Numbered from the stretch's first letter, positions 24,948 to 36,879 are shown. The stretch: 64,000 nt of DNA from Polyodon spathula (GCF_017654505.1 NC_054539.1:67017756-67081755), one strand, 5' to 3'. Notes: a model not told the origin generated them from the sequence alone. A program made the numbers and translations.

Positions 24948-25655
24948 TAGATATATATATATAATATATATTAAGTATTATATGTATACAAAAACATTTT
25001 GATAACGTGTCAATTTATTGGGCATTGACGATTTTACAAGTGCATTGCTTGAGTTTACTTATTTATATTCAAATGTAACACTAAAGAGTCATGTTCAACA
25101 TGTACTCCTGGAATTAGGTGGACGCACTTGTTAATTGTTTTAAATGAATGCACACCTGGCAGTTCCTTCGTTGGACTTCTTTAAAATGGAAATGATTTAG
25201 ATAATTATGAAACAGTAAGAACAGTGGTGAAGCTGTTTTTTCCTGGTTTAAATGCAATAGGCTGTATTTGCTTCACCAGTCAGGGTGATATAAGCCGGCT
25301 ATATATCAAGCTGCACTGGTGCTGGGCTTTAGATACCCTGGTGGTACTGGTTCCATTGTAATAACAACTCTGATAGTTTGTCAAAGTTTTTTTTTTTTTT
25401 TTTTTTTTAACTAATATGGCCTGAAATGGCAAGAAAGAATTATATTATGCAGACAAATTTCTGTGCAGTTCATTGAAGAGAGTCACAGATTTGGCTTCTA
25501 GCCTGGCACTAATGTACTGAAGTATAAATGTGTTTTTTGCTGATGTTTACCCCTTATATTCTGGTGGTTGTTTTAGTATTTGACACTTGTAAGCAGTAAC
25601 CATATTACTATTGTAACATGTTGCATCAAGCCATTAAAGTTCAAATCTTTGTCAT
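24429..25655 (+). other. TNFRSF21: TNFRSF21 3' untranslated region and poly(A) signal
   Basis: Noncoding sequence follows the stop, with two (AT)n tracts (24689-24756 and 24901-24984). It ends near an ATTAAA hexamer at 25633-25638 followed by a T/G-containing stretch. The hexamer is the best poly(A) signal candidate, and the true end is unverified. The tandem duplication described next starts about 150 bp downstream. Confidence 0.55.
24689..24984. repeat. (AT)n microsatellites in the TNFRSF21 3'UTR
   Basis: Two AT-dinucleotide tracts, 24689-24756 and 24901-24984, separated by about 140 bp of unique sequence. Confidence 0.9.
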
Positions 25656-26618
25656 AATGACTGCTGTGTCTGCATAGTTTTTTTTTTTTATCTCATGAAA
25701 AGGTGAATTGGATGTACAGTTCCACACAACAACAACTATATAAAGATGTGCTAAATCCAAAAAGGGCATATTACTAAAAAGTTCATCCATAACTATGTAT
25801 GTATTTAAAATATATACATTTTTATAGCATGTTACCTTGTCTGAGTTATTTATTTCTGGTTTTGCAAAATGAAAGAGTGTGATATTGCATTCAATATTCA
25901 TATTTTAAGAAATGACATCTTCCTGTGTTTTCATGGTAAAAGTGTCCATGCCAGGGTAAGCATATGAAAATGCTATTTATGGGTATTCAACAGGGGAATG
26001 TACCTCAGTGTGTTCATGCCTTGCTGGATTTACAGTGGAACAAAACCTGACGATAACCTACAAAAGGAAGGAACCTTTTAATCCAGTGTGAAATAACATA
26101 AGCTCTTGGAGGCAGCATGTAAATTAACAGCATGGGATAGTTTTTTTTATTATTTAAACACTCAATGTTGCTTTTTTTTGGTTGGTTTTATGGTAACAAA
26201 TTCTAATTGAACTCTTCCACTTTTTTTTTTTTATTTAAGACACTGGTGACAAAGTCCCACTCAAGCTACAACTCAGTTATTTTAAAACTTTTTTCAAAGT
26301 CTGTCTTTTTATGCATAAATCTAAGATACTGAAATTGTTATATACTGGTTTGGCTTCTTTAATAACAGTGTAGGACATTTTCAAGACTATTGGACTTTAT
26401 TAATTCATAAAAAACATACTTTAAATAAATAGAAATACTAACAAGATACAGATTAGCTACCTGTTTTTGGAAATAGCAACTTTAAACAATCCAAATAATA
26501 AAAATGAGGCAGGATTCAGGCACTACCTGTAAAACCCTATTCAATAGCATATTTAATATTTTTTTATTAAGATCATTGCAAGCAATGAGAGTTTCCTGTA
26601 AAAAGTTCAATATCAGTG

Positions 26619-27291
26619 TGTAGCAGGGGGAGATCTGTGCTGTCTTCCAACAACCGCCTGTGAGTCATAGCAGTGACACGGGGAGGTGGGAAAGTGGGTG
26701 TGTGGACTTTTCCTCTCTCTGAATGGCTGGGAGGCGGGTCTTGGGGAGATTGTTAGCCCTATAAAATAATGCTCTACTGTTTCCTCAGATCTGCCCTTTT
26801 AGACGCGCTGTATGTGTGGAAGCGCTGATCGAGGACCGAGAACCAGCTGGGAGAAAGACAGCAACCAACAAGCCAGAGAGTGACAGCGGTGAACCCTTGG
26901 GCAGACCCCCGAAGTATTGCTTAGAGCAGGCAGGGAGCCGCTAGAGTAGGTCGGTGATCCGGGTCGTGCGGGTAGCGGCGACCGGGATAACGCTGCCGAG
27001 TGCAGCACCTTTTATTTGTAGTTTTATTACTGTTTTATTTTTCCTTGTTCTTTTCGCCTTCTGTTTTCATTATTATTTTGAGCACCTGCGAGTGCGCCCA
27101 CAGTTAATTTAATTACCAGCTTTGGTATTCCCGTGGTGCTGTCTGTCATCGTTGATAGGCAGCCCACGGACAACAGTGCCCTCTGCGGGTAAAAAGTGTA
27201 CATACTGAAAATAAAACTAGGCACCGGTGTGGTGTTTCAAGTATATCTGTTTTGTCTCCCGTGTCAGTGAATTACCCACCATACTTCCACA
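26619..27291 (+). repeat. 5' LTR of gypsy copy 1
   Basis: Begins TGTAGCAGGGGGAG and ends CATACTTCCACA, so TG...CA. It contains a TATA box (CCTATAAAATAA, about 26758) and an AATAAA signal (about 27208). It is 673 bp and differs from the second LTR by only two positions that I see: a G-run indel near 26681 and C/T at 26930. Confidence 0.88.
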
Positions 27292-27293
27292 CG

Positions 27294-27310
27294 TGGTGTT
27301 AGCAGTGGGA
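27294..27310 (+). other. Primer-binding site of gypsy copy 1
   Basis: TGGTGTTAGCAGTGGGA follows the LTR end by two bases, the normal place and form for a gypsy tRNA primer site. Confidence 0.75.
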
Positions 27311-27364
27311 TTCACTGGCATTGCCCATAAAAGCAGTACACCCACAGAACCACCCAAAGAAGCC

Positions 27365-27706
27365 ATGGATGCCACACAGTTCATCGCCCTGATGGACCTC
27401 CTGCGCCAGACTCTCACTGCTACGGTGCAGTGGGCATCTAGACCCGCAGCTCCAGATCACCCACTGCAAAGACCCACTAAAATGATGTCCGAGGATCGAC
27501 CTGAAGCCTATTTGGAGGTGTTCAAGGCCATGGAGACCTCGGCCGGGTGGCCCCAAGCACAGTGGGGTAGCTACTTGTTGTCACAGCTCACTAGTGAGGC
27601 TCAAGCAGCGGCGAGGACGCTGTCCCCGGAGCGTATGCTGGATTACCCCATGCTGAAGGCAGCTATCCTGAATCGCGTGGGGACCACACCGGAGGGCTAC
27701 CGGTAG
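27365..27706 (+). pseudogene. Gypsy gag-like fragment, copy 1
   Basis: Starts at ATG 27365 (MDATQFIALMDLLRQTLTAT) and runs about 113 codons to TAG. It includes AYLEVFKAMETSAGWPQAQW, a gag capsid-type segment. Sequence after the stop continues the capsid region in another stretch (27779-28165), so at least one in-frame break is present. The part at 27411-27520 differs strongly from copy 2. Confidence 0.75.
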
Positions 27707-28174
27707 AAATTCCGAGAGGAGCAGTTTGCAACGGGGGAGCACCCCTGAGCCATTGCCCACCGCCTAAAGGATTATGCCATGGGCTGGCTGAACCCGGATG
27801 CAGTCACCAAAGCCAGGTTGGTAGAGCTAATTGTGGTGGAGCGGTTTCTGGAGTTTCTAGCCCTGGGACCTCGGCAGTGGGTCCAGCGACAGGCACCAGA
27901 TACTCTGGACCAGGCGGTCGAATTGGTGGAACAGTACCAGGCAGCGGAGCCAACGCCCGCGAGACTGCCTGGAAGGAGTGTGGCTATCAGATCGTCCCCT
28001 CAACTGGCCCCTGAAAGGACAAAGAGATTGGGGGGAAGGTGTAATCAAAGATTTGGTTGGGGGGTGTCGGTGGAAGCTCCCGGCCCGGGAACTGGGGCAG
28101 GGTGGGACTACCCACGGGCTGCTGCAGTGTCGGACCGAGGTCTTGTGCGGACACCTTATCAGTGAACCCCTTTT

Positions 28175-28609
28175 ATGGATCCAGTGTTTCCACCTCTTGC
28201 CGAAGCCTCGGGGAGAGAAACCAGCCCACTGAGGTGTTGGACGTGCAGGGAGGTGGGCCACCTCGCCCGGGATTGTCCCGTGATAGAGTGTGACCTTGGC
28301 CGACCAGGTAGGCGCATTCAATTACCTCAGTCACTTCAGCACATGGGTTTTGTTATTCCTGTGACAGTGGATGGTACAAAAACCCAGGCTCTCCTGGATT
28401 CAGGGTGTGGTCAGTCTCTAGTACAGGAGAGTCTAATCTCACCGGGGCATAAACATATATTGGGACGGGTGCATATTAAATGTATTCATGGGAATGTACG
28501 CTCCTATCCCAAGATCAATGTGAATATGACTGTTGGCCAGCAGGTGACGCAGGTGCAGGTAGGATTATGTCCTCAATTGCCAGTACCGGTAGTACTGCTT
28601 ATTGGCTAA
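28175..28609 (+). pseudogene. Gypsy nucleocapsid zinc knuckle and aspartic protease, copy 1
   Basis: The frame contains the CCHC knuckle CWTCREVGHLARDC (C-x2-C-x4-H-x4-C) near residues 20-33. After about 45 residues comes a retropepsin-like segment with the catalytic LLDSGCGQSLV (Asp-Ser-Gly). It ends at a stop soon after the protease flap region. It belongs to the same truncated gypsy element and has no independent function. Confidence 0.85.
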
Positions 28610-28859
28610 GAAAGAGGAAGTAATTGTAGAGATTTTTCCCTTTCATGATCCAGAATGGTTTTGCCATAAATTTAAACCCCGTAAAACTAAACGGGAGCGC
28701 CGGATCGCTAAGAATGAGGGCTGGCAATGGAGAGGGTCGGAGAAGTTTCAGGAGGGGGCAGTTGTTGAAGAGTCTGGGGGGTAGGCCGCGGAGCCAGCGC
28801 AGGGGTCTGGCTCGGCTGCCTCTGCTCGGGACCGACCTGACCCCGAGTTGGAAGCCATG

Positions 28860-29870
28860 GGAGCTGATTTCTTAGCTTGCTCCTGTGACTTCTGACTTGA
28901 GCAAGGGCGTGACGACGTGCTAGGCAGGCTCTTTGACCAAGCAGCTGTGGTTAATGGTAGAGTGGTCGAGCCCAGATGCGCCGCCACGTACTCTCACTTT
29001 GAAATTGATCGAGACCTTCTGTATCGTGTTGATAAATTACCCCAGACCGGGGAAGTGCGTCATCAGTTGCTCATTCCTCAGCACTTTAAGGAGGATCTGT
29101 TGCAGCTGGCTCACGCTATTCCCCTGTCTGGTCATTTGGGAAGGGATAAAACCAAAGCAAGGCTGGTGTCACGGTTCTTCTGGCTGGGGCTGGTTGGCAA
29201 CATCAAGCGGTTTTGTGAGCGTTGTGGGGAATGTCAGAATCCCAGCCCTAGAGCCGTTTCACGGGCCCCACTGGTGCCTTTGCCCCTAGTGGAAGCTCCG
29301 TTTGAGCGTATTGCGATGGACATAGTTGGGCCACTGGAGAGGAGCGCGTCAGGATACACCCACCTACTTGTCATTTTGGATTACGCTATGCGTTATCCAG
29401 AGGCTATTCCCCTCCGATCTATGTCAGCTAGGTCTGTTGCCAACAAGCTTGTGAAGGTTTTCTCCCGGGTGCGGATCCCCAAGGAGATATTAACTGATCA
29501 AGGCACCAATTTTATGTCCCAGCTAATCCGTGGAACATGTAAGCTTTTGGGAATTAAGACCATTAGGACCTCGGTGTTTCATCCTCTGACTGACGGTCTG
29601 GTAGAACGCTTTAATGAAACCCTTAAGAACATGTTGTGCAGGTTTATTCGTAGTGATGTGCGTTACTGGGACCGGCTGATTCCTCCACTTCTCTTTGCGA
29701 TCAGAGAGGTACCCCAGGCTTCCACGGGGTTTTTACCGTTCGAGCTGTTGTATGGGCGGAGACCCCAGGGCATGCTCGATCTGGTCAGAGAGATGTGGGA
29801 GGTGACACAAAGTAAAAAATTCACTGAATTTCTAAGGTGCCACAGGTCTCTGAGAGTTAAAGCCAACATG
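28860..29870 (+). pseudogene. Gypsy integrase, copy 1 (interrupted)
   Basis: An N-terminal HHCC zinc-binding region is visible (AHAIPLSGHLGRDKT ... FCERCGECQNP). The DDE core has Asp in AMDIVGPLE, Asp in LTDQGTNFMS and Glu in DGLVERFNETL, with the usual spacing. A GKO-type C-terminus is missing. A TGA near 28895 splits the N-terminal part that copy 2 reads through. The open frame continues past the duplication junction into the flank to 29951, which is a chance fusion. Confidence 0.88.
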
Positions 29871-30687
29871 TATTTAAAATATATACATTTTTATAGCATG
29901 TTACCTTGTCTGAGTTATTTATTTCTGGTTTTGCAAAATGAAAGAGTGTGATATTGCATTCAATATTCATATTTTAAGAAATGACATCTTCCTGTGTTTT
30001 CATGGTAAAAGTGTCCATGCCAGGGTAAGCATATGAAAATGCTATTTATGGGTATTCAACAGGGGAATGTACCTCAGTGTGTTCATGCCTTGCTGGATTT
30101 ACAGTGGAACAAAACCTGACGATAACCTACAAAAGGAAGGAACCTTTTAATCCAGTGTGAAATAACATAAGCTCTTGGAGGCAGCATGTAAATTAACAGC
30201 ATGGGATAGTTTTTTTTATTATTTAAACACTCAATGTTGCTTTTTTTTGGTTGGTTTTATGGTAACAAATTCTAATTGAACTCTTCCACTTTTTTTTTTT
30301 TATTTAAGACACTGGTGACAAAGTCCCACTCAAGCTACAACTCAGTTATTTTAAAACTTTTTTCAAAGTCTGTCTTTTTATGCATAAATCTAAGATACTG
30401 AAATTGTTATATACTGGTTTGGCTTCTTTAATAACAGTGTAGGACATTTTCAAGACTATTGGACTTTATTAATTCATAAAAAACATACTTTAAATAAATA
30501 GAAATACTAACAAGATACAGATTAGCTACCTGTTTTTGGAAATAGCAACTTTAAACAATCCAAATAATAAAAATGAGGCAGGATTCAGGCACTACCTGTA
30601 AAACCCTATTCAATAGCATATTTAATATTTTTTTATTAAGATCATTGCAAGCAATGAGAGTTTCCTGTAAAAAGTTCAATATCAGTG

Positions 30688-31361
30688 TGTAGCAGGGGGA
30701 GATCTGTGCTGTCTTCCAACAACCGCCTGTGAGTCATAGCAGTGACACGGGGGAGGTGGGAAAGTGGGTGTGTGGACTTTTCCTCTCTCTGAATGGCTGG
30801 GAGGCGGGTCTTGGGGAGATTGTTAGCCCTATAAAATAATGCTCTACTGTTTCCTCAGATCTGCCCTTTTAGACGCGCTGTATGTGTGGAAGCGCTGATC
30901 GAGGACCGAGAACCAGCTGGGAGAAAGACAGCAACCAACAAGCCAGAGAGTGACAGCGGTGAACCCTTGGGCAGACCCCCGAAGTATTGTTTAGAGCAGG
31001 CAGGGAGCCGCTAGAGTAGGTCGGTGATCCGGGTCGTGCGGGTAGCGGCGACCGGGATAACGCTGCCGAGTGCAGCACCTTTTATTTGTAGTTTTATTAC
31101 TGTTTTATTTTTCCTTGTTCTTTTCGCCTTCTGTTTTCATTATTATTTTGAGCACCTGCGAGTGCGCCCACAGTTAATTTAATTACCAGCTTTGGTATTC
31201 CCGTGGTGCTGTCTGTCATCGTTGATAGGCAGCCCACGGACAACAGTGCCCTCTGCGGGTAAAAAGTGTACATACTGAAAATAAAACTAGGCACCGGTGT
31301 GGTGTTTCAAGTATATCTGTTTTGTCTCCCGTGTCAGTGAATTACCCACCATACTTCCACA
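30688..31361 (+). repeat. 5' LTR of gypsy copy 2
   Basis: TG...CA LTR of 674 bp, almost identical to the LTR at 26619-27291. Confidence 0.88.
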
Positions 31362-32245
31362 CGTGGTGTTAGCAGTGGGATTCACTGGCATTGCCCATAA
31401 AAGCAGTACACCCACAGAACCACCCAAAGAAGCCATGGATGCCACACAGTTCATCGCCCTGATGGACCTCCTGCGCCAGACTATCACTGCTGCGGTGCAG
31501 GGGGTGGCTAGACCCGCAGCTCCAGACCACCCAGTTGCAAAGACCAACTAAAATGACGGCCGAGGATCGACCCGAAGCCTATTTAGAGGTGTTCAAGGCC
31601 ATGGAGACCTCGGCCGGGTGGCCCCAAGCACAGTGGGGTAGCTACTTGTTGTCACAGCTCACTAGTGAGGCTCAAGCAGCGGCGAGGACGCTGTCCCCGG
31701 AGCGTATGCTGGATTACCCCATGCTGAAGGCAGCTATCCTGAATCGCGTGGGGACCACACCGGAGGGCTACCGGTAGAAATTCCGAGAGGAGCAGTTTGC
31801 AACGGGGGAGCACCCCTGAGCCATTGCCCACCGCCTAAAGGATTATGCCATGGGCTGGCTGAACCCGGATGCAGTCACCAAAGCCAGGTTGGTAGAGCTA
31901 ATTGTGGTGGAGCGGTTTCTGGAGTTTCTAGCCCTGGGACCTCGGCAGTGGGTCCAGCGACAGGCACCAGATACTCTGGACCAGGCGGTCGAATTGGTGG
32001 AACAGTACCAGGCAGCGGAGCCAACGCCCGCGAGACTGCCTGGAAGGAGTGTGGCTATCAGATCGTCCCCTCAACTGGCCCCTGAAAGGACAAAGAGATT
32101 GGGGGGAAGGTGTAATCAAAGATTTGGTTGGGGGGTGTCGGTGGAAGCTCCCGGCCCGGGAACTGGGGCAGGGTGGGACTACCCACGGGCTGCTGCAGTG
32201 TCGGACCGAGGTCTTGTGCGGACACCTTATCAGTGAACCCCTTTT

Positions 32246-32680
32246 ATGGATCCAGTGTTTCCACCTCTTGCCGAAGCCTCGGGGAGAGAAACCAGCCCAC
32301 TGAGGTGTTGGACGTGCAGGGAGGTGGGCCACCTCGCCCGGGATTGTCCCGTGATGGAGTGTGACCTCAGCCGACCAGGTAGGCGCATTCAATTACCTCA
32401 GTCACTTCAGCACACGGGTTTTGTTATTCCTGTGACAGTGGATGGTACAAAAACCCAGGCTCTCCTGGATTCAGGGTGTGGTCAGTCTCTAGTACAGGAG
32501 AGCCTAATCTCACCGGGGCATAAACATATATTGGGACGGGTGCATATTAAATGTATTCATGGGGATGTTCGCTCCTATCCCAAGATCAATGTGTGTATGA
32601 CTATTGGTCAGCAGGTGACGCAGGTGCAGGTAGGATTATGTCCTCGATTGCCAGTACCGGTAGTACTGCTTATTGGCTAA
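32246..32680 (+). pseudogene. Gypsy zinc knuckle and aspartic protease, copy 2
   Basis: Same frame as in copy 1, with CWTCREVGHLARDC and LLDSGCGQSLV. Several amino-acid differences cluster between the two motifs and after the protease active site. Part of the nonautonomous element. Confidence 0.85.
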
Positions 32681-32918
32681 GAAAGAGGAAGTAATTGTAG
32701 AGATTTTTCCCTTTCATGATCCAGAATGGTTTTGCCATAAATTTAAACCCCGTAAAACTAAACGGGAGCGCCGGATCGCTAAGAATGAGGGCTGGCAATG
32801 GAGAGGGTCGGAGAAGTTTCAGGAGGGGGCAGTTGTTGAAGAGTCTGGGGGGTAGGCCGCGGAGCCAGCGCAGGGGTCTGGCTCGGCTGCCTCTGCTCGG
32901 GACCGACCTGACCCCGAG

Positions 32919-33950
32919 TTGGAAGCCATGGGAGCTGATTTCTTAGCTCGCTCCCGTGACTTCCGACTCGAGCAAGGGCGTGACGACGTGCTGGGCAGGC
33001 TCTTTGACCAAGCAGCTGTGGTTAATGGTAGAGTGGTCGAGCCCAGATGCGCCGCCACGTACTCTCACTTTGAAATTGATCGAGACCTTCTGTATCGTGT
33101 TGATAAATTACCCCAGACCGGGGAAGTGCGTCATCAGTTGCTCATTCCTCAGCACTTTAAGGAGGATCTGTTGCAGCTGGCTCACGCTATTCCCCTGTCT
33201 GGTCATTTGGGAAGGGATAAAACCAAAGCAAGGCTGGTGTCACGGTTCTTCTGGCTGGGGCTGGTTGGCGACATCAAGCGGTTTTGTGAGCGTTGTGGGG
33301 AATGTCAGAATCCCAGCCCTAGAGCCGTTTCACGGGCCCCACTGGTGCCTTTGCCCCTAGTGGAAGCTCCGTTTGAGCGTATTGCGATGGACATAGTTGG
33401 GCCACTGGAGAGGAGCGCGGCAGGATACACCCACCTACTTGTCATTTTGGATTACGCTATGCGTTATCCAGAGGCTATTCCCCTCCGATCTATGTCAGCT
33501 AGGTCTGTTGCCAACAAGCTTGTGAAGGTTTTCTCCCGGGTGCGGATCCCCAAGGAGATATTAACTGATCAAGGCACCAATTTTATGTCCCAGCTAATCC
33601 GTGGAACATGTAAGCTTTTGGGAATTAAGACCATTAGGACCTCGGTGTTTCATCCTCTGACTGACGGTCTGGTAGAACGCTTTAATGAAACCCTTAAGAA
33701 CATGTTGTGCAGGTTTATTCGTAGTGATGTGCGTTACTGGGACCGGCTGATTCCTCCACTTCTCTTTGCGATCAGAGAGGTACCCCAGGCTTCCACGGGG
33801 TTTTTACCGTTCGAGCTGTTGTATGGGCGGAGACCCCAGGGCATGCTCGATCTGGTCAGAGAGATGTGGGAGGTGACACAAAGTAAAAAATTCACTGAAT
33901 TTCTAAGGTGCCACAGGTCTCTGAGAGTTAAAGCCAACATGTATTCCTAG
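32919..33950 (+). pseudogene. Gypsy integrase, copy 2 (open, 343 residues, 3'-truncated)
   Basis: This is the longest open frame in the window apart from artefacts. It opens with MEAMGADFLARSRDFRLEQG and continues through the HHCC zinc region (residues about 80-135) and the DDE catalytic core (MDIVGPL, TDQGTNF, ERFNETL). It stops at TAG just past the duplication boundary (KANMYS). The C-terminal chromo- or GKO-type portion and the 3' LTR are lost. Lacking RT, the element could only be mobilised in trans, and without a 3' LTR not even that is likely. Confidence 0.9.
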
Positions 33951-35979
33951 GGTATTTTTTTACATTTTAAAATGTACATATTTTAAAAAGATTGGATATG
34001 CATGAGATCACTATAAATTTACATCCATAGTGTTCCTTAAAATGCACAGGACCAATATCCCTGTCTCAAGATTTGCATTCAGTCACTGATCCTCTCTCAT
34101 CCTTTTTTTTATTTTTTCTGAATCCAGGTAAAAGTTTACACTGCGACAAAAGATATAACTGTTTTTTCATTGTGTGAAAGCAGATGGAAAGTGCTACATA
34201 AGCATCATTGTATTGTATTAGGAGGGTTTGATTTAGTGGTTTGTAATGACACATTTCAGTGAGCATTACATCGTATTTGTACTGTTGGAAAAATACTTAG
34301 CTGGGAAGAAGTCTGTCTCTGTCAGAATGATTCACAGAAGTCAGTCTGAACTGGAACTCAATGTCTCTTTTTTAATTAGGGGAACTCTAGTACAATAGTC
34401 CCTTAGTGAATTCATGAATCTGCTTGATAACCAGTTACATTATGTTGATAGTAGATTACTCTATGTGTACTCACCTGTGTAAGGAATGTTCACCAATTAA
34501 TTGCTCATAACTTTTCATAATTGTTATGTACACTATAGCATTTGTTCATATAAAGTGCAGATGCCATAAGGAAATCAATGGAAATCAATTTAATTGATTA
34601 AAAGTTAAAATTGACTACAAGCTATTTGAAAGTTTACAAAGTTTTTCATTTACAACCTTTTGGGGAACCCAGTCAACTTGTTTATTGATAAATTCAACTT
34701 AAATTAATTGACACCACGATCAGCCATTTTGAAAGAGTTCTTATGAATTAACGATCACATTTAGTTCTGAGCTAGATTCACACCAACAAGAATCTCAGAT
34801 AGCGACATTACCGAGCCATCACTAGGTAAAAAATAAACAGACCTATCTGTGAAGTGCCAGACGATAAATCTTTGTTATTCCAAGGAACCTTTGGTAAATC
34901 TGTGCACCCCTACATCTTACAGAGACAAAACAAACAAATTATATAAATGTTATATTTAATTCGGATAATATTGCTATGGATCAAATATTATTAATACTTT
35001 TTTACATAAAAAATACAATTCAATCAGATACAATCACATCTATACTATGACTATATTCATTAATGGGAAAAGGGGATTTTGATTAAACAAATAAAAAAAC
35101 GCAGCTACTTTAAGCCATTCTATTTCAGAACATGTAAAGCAGTTTACTTAGCTTTCCACCTCTCGCTCTGTCTCAGCAAACATCAATGTATCAGTCAAGC
35201 CTATATTTATGCTTGAGAAAAATACAATAAATAAACTAAACACACTCTCACAAACAGCAATACTGTACTAAATATAGGCAATATAAATGACACATACAGC
35301 AGAAGCAATATATTTTATGCAAATAATATTTTACTCTTAAATGAAAATATACAAATTAGTAATCTAAAAAAATAAATCTGTATCACAGTACTTAAAACGG
35401 AAAAAAAATATTAAAACCACCTCCCTTAAGTTTCTGTTTAAAGACACACCTTTTCAGTGAATGGAAGAGAGCTGAAAAAAACCTTTCATAGCAGGGTAAG
35501 GATTGTTAAACTACAACACGTAAAGCAGGCTTGCAGATAAGTGGCATTTAAGTGGGGCATTCATGCATAAAGGTATGTGAGAAACATTATTTGGTCTAAC
35601 AAAAGAAAACCTCCTTTATTAAAAACAACAAAACAACCATGGATGATGGTGGAAAGAGTCGACAGAAGTCATACACCTGTGTAAAAAGGAAACACTGTAC
35701 AGTGTATACAATACAGGTTGAAGGTGCAGTCGGACGTTTTTGACCAGCCTGTAAACAAATACATTCCTGTCAAAATAACTTTAGAAACCTATTTCCTTCT
35801 CTTGGATTTCTAATAGTAATGCTGCAGAATGCATTCTAGTTAAAGTACACATTATTGTGTACATTTTAATAACATTGCAGTGAATCTTACCATGTGTCTT
35901 GAAATGTTCTTCCCCTAGCTTCCCCTTGATTGGAGGATCCAAGCAGCATAGCTCCCTCCAGTGGACTTGAACCCTTTTA
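33946..35979. other. AT-rich intergenic stretch, nothing recognised
   Basis: Unique AT-rich DNA with short reading frames only. No repeats, exons or RNA genes could be supported. Confidence 0.6.
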
Positions 35980-36436
35980 TGTGGAGTGAGATAGCAGGGA
36001 GGGGGTTAAAATCCTCCCTGCTAAACAAACATGTGAGAATGCACATTTGGGTGAATGGGCTAAGGGTTTAATTGTTTAATTGTTTAATTGTTTAGTTATT
36101 TAGTTATCCCCTGCACCTGGTGGTAGTTGTAAATTAGAACCAGGTGCAGGGTATTTAAGAGAGGAAGCCAGTCTGCTCAGGGCTGCTGAGAAGAGCCTGC
36201 CTGTGTGAGTGAGCAGTCGTAGCAAGGTATTGTGTGAAACTTGTGTAAGTTTTGGTGTTTGTGGCAGGTAAATGGCTGCCAAACAAAACAAAGTTAGGTT
36301 TTACTTTGTTTTGTTTATTTGTTTGTGTTCATTAAAAGGGTGCATCAGCGCTATTTTTCTTTCAATCTAGTGTGTGGTGTTTGTGATTTGTGAAGGGAAA
36401 AGAACCCAAGAGAACCTGTTTGAGCTGGCCATCACA
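35980..36436 (+). mobile_element. LTR-like element (probable solo LTR)
   Basis: Starts TGTGGAGTGAGATAGCAGGG and ends CTGGCCATCACA. It holds a repeated 'ttgtttaa' block, a TATA-like TATTTAAG (about 36151), an inverted pair 'cctgcacctggt'/'accaggtgcagg' and a T-rich stretch with 'attaaaagg'. These are LTR-like features, but no target-site duplication or internal region is evident. Confidence 0.4.
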
Positions 36437-36879
36437 CCTGCCAAATTAGATGCTCTTTTGTCACACACGGCGTTCAAGTATTTGGACAGGTTGCATTGAT
36501 TCTTATACTAAATGAATACAGTAAATCATAGTGGATAATAACAGTAGAGAAAGAACACACAACCTCAGTTTTATACCTAACAAAACACTTCTATTCACTA
36601 AAAAGAGCTGAAATGTGCAGATAAAACAAACATACAAGGAATGAACATCATAACCTGTATTTATTGTGATGTGTTATGTTAATGTTTCAATTCCACAGAT
36701 GACAAAACCAAAGAGGTCCAGATTAACTTAAAGTAAGACTTGCAATCATTGAATTATTTTGTTTAATAAGTGGAGGGTAAATATGGGGGAATCTATATGA
36801 GAAGTGAACACGTTGCAGAAAATAAACCATTAATTTAATTTTACAAATGTTTTTACCAATATAGCCGTCAACGACAGTA

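Larger units (their letters stand above)
25802..29870 (+). repeat. 4.07-kb direct tandem duplication, unit 1
   Basis: The segment starting 'tatttaaaatatatac' at 25802 recurs at 29871, directly after the integrase-like region. Each unit consists of about 817 bp of non-transposon flank plus a truncated gypsy element. The flank appears identical in both units over its whole length, down to the 12-T run. The junction shares 'atgtattt', a microhomology. Confidence 0.95.
26619..29870 (+). mobile_element. Ty3/gypsy-like element, copy 1 (RT-deleted, 3'-truncated)
   Basis: A 5' LTR is followed by a primer-binding site, gag, protease and integrase regions. Reverse transcriptase and RNase H, which in Ty3/gypsy lie between protease and integrase, are missing: only about 250 bp separates them. 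There is no 3' LTR, because the element ends inside the integrase C-terminus at the duplication junction. It is an inactive relic. Gag is broken by an in-frame TAG (27704-27706) and integrase by a TGA near 28895. Confidence 0.92.
29871..33945 (+). repeat. 4.07-kb direct tandem duplication, unit 2
   Basis: Repeat of 25802-29870: flank (29871-30687), LTR and gypsy body. It ends at 'gccaacatgtatt', after which unique sequence 'cctagggtattttt' begins. The flank matches unit 1 exactly by eye, while the gypsy internal region shows several dozen differences. Confidence 0.95.
30688..33945 (+). mobile_element. Ty3/gypsy-like element, copy 2 (RT-deleted, 3'-truncated)
   Basis: Same architecture as copy 1: 5' LTR 30688-31361, primer-binding site at about 31364, gag, knuckle plus protease, no RT or RNase H, and integrase. 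The shared deletion and shared 3' truncation show that both arose by duplication rather than by separate insertions. Gag is broken here by an extra T near 31534, leading to TAA at 31549-31551. The TAG at 31775-31777 is shared with copy 1. Confidence 0.92.

Noticed and set aside
27857..28321. 154-codon minus-strand frame (also at 31928-32392)
   Set aside because: It is a shadow of the gypsy gag/knuckle region on the opposite strand, without domains.
29870..29951. C-terminal tail of the integrase frame in copy 1
   Set aside because: These codons come from the duplicated host flank after the junction, so this is a chance fusion.
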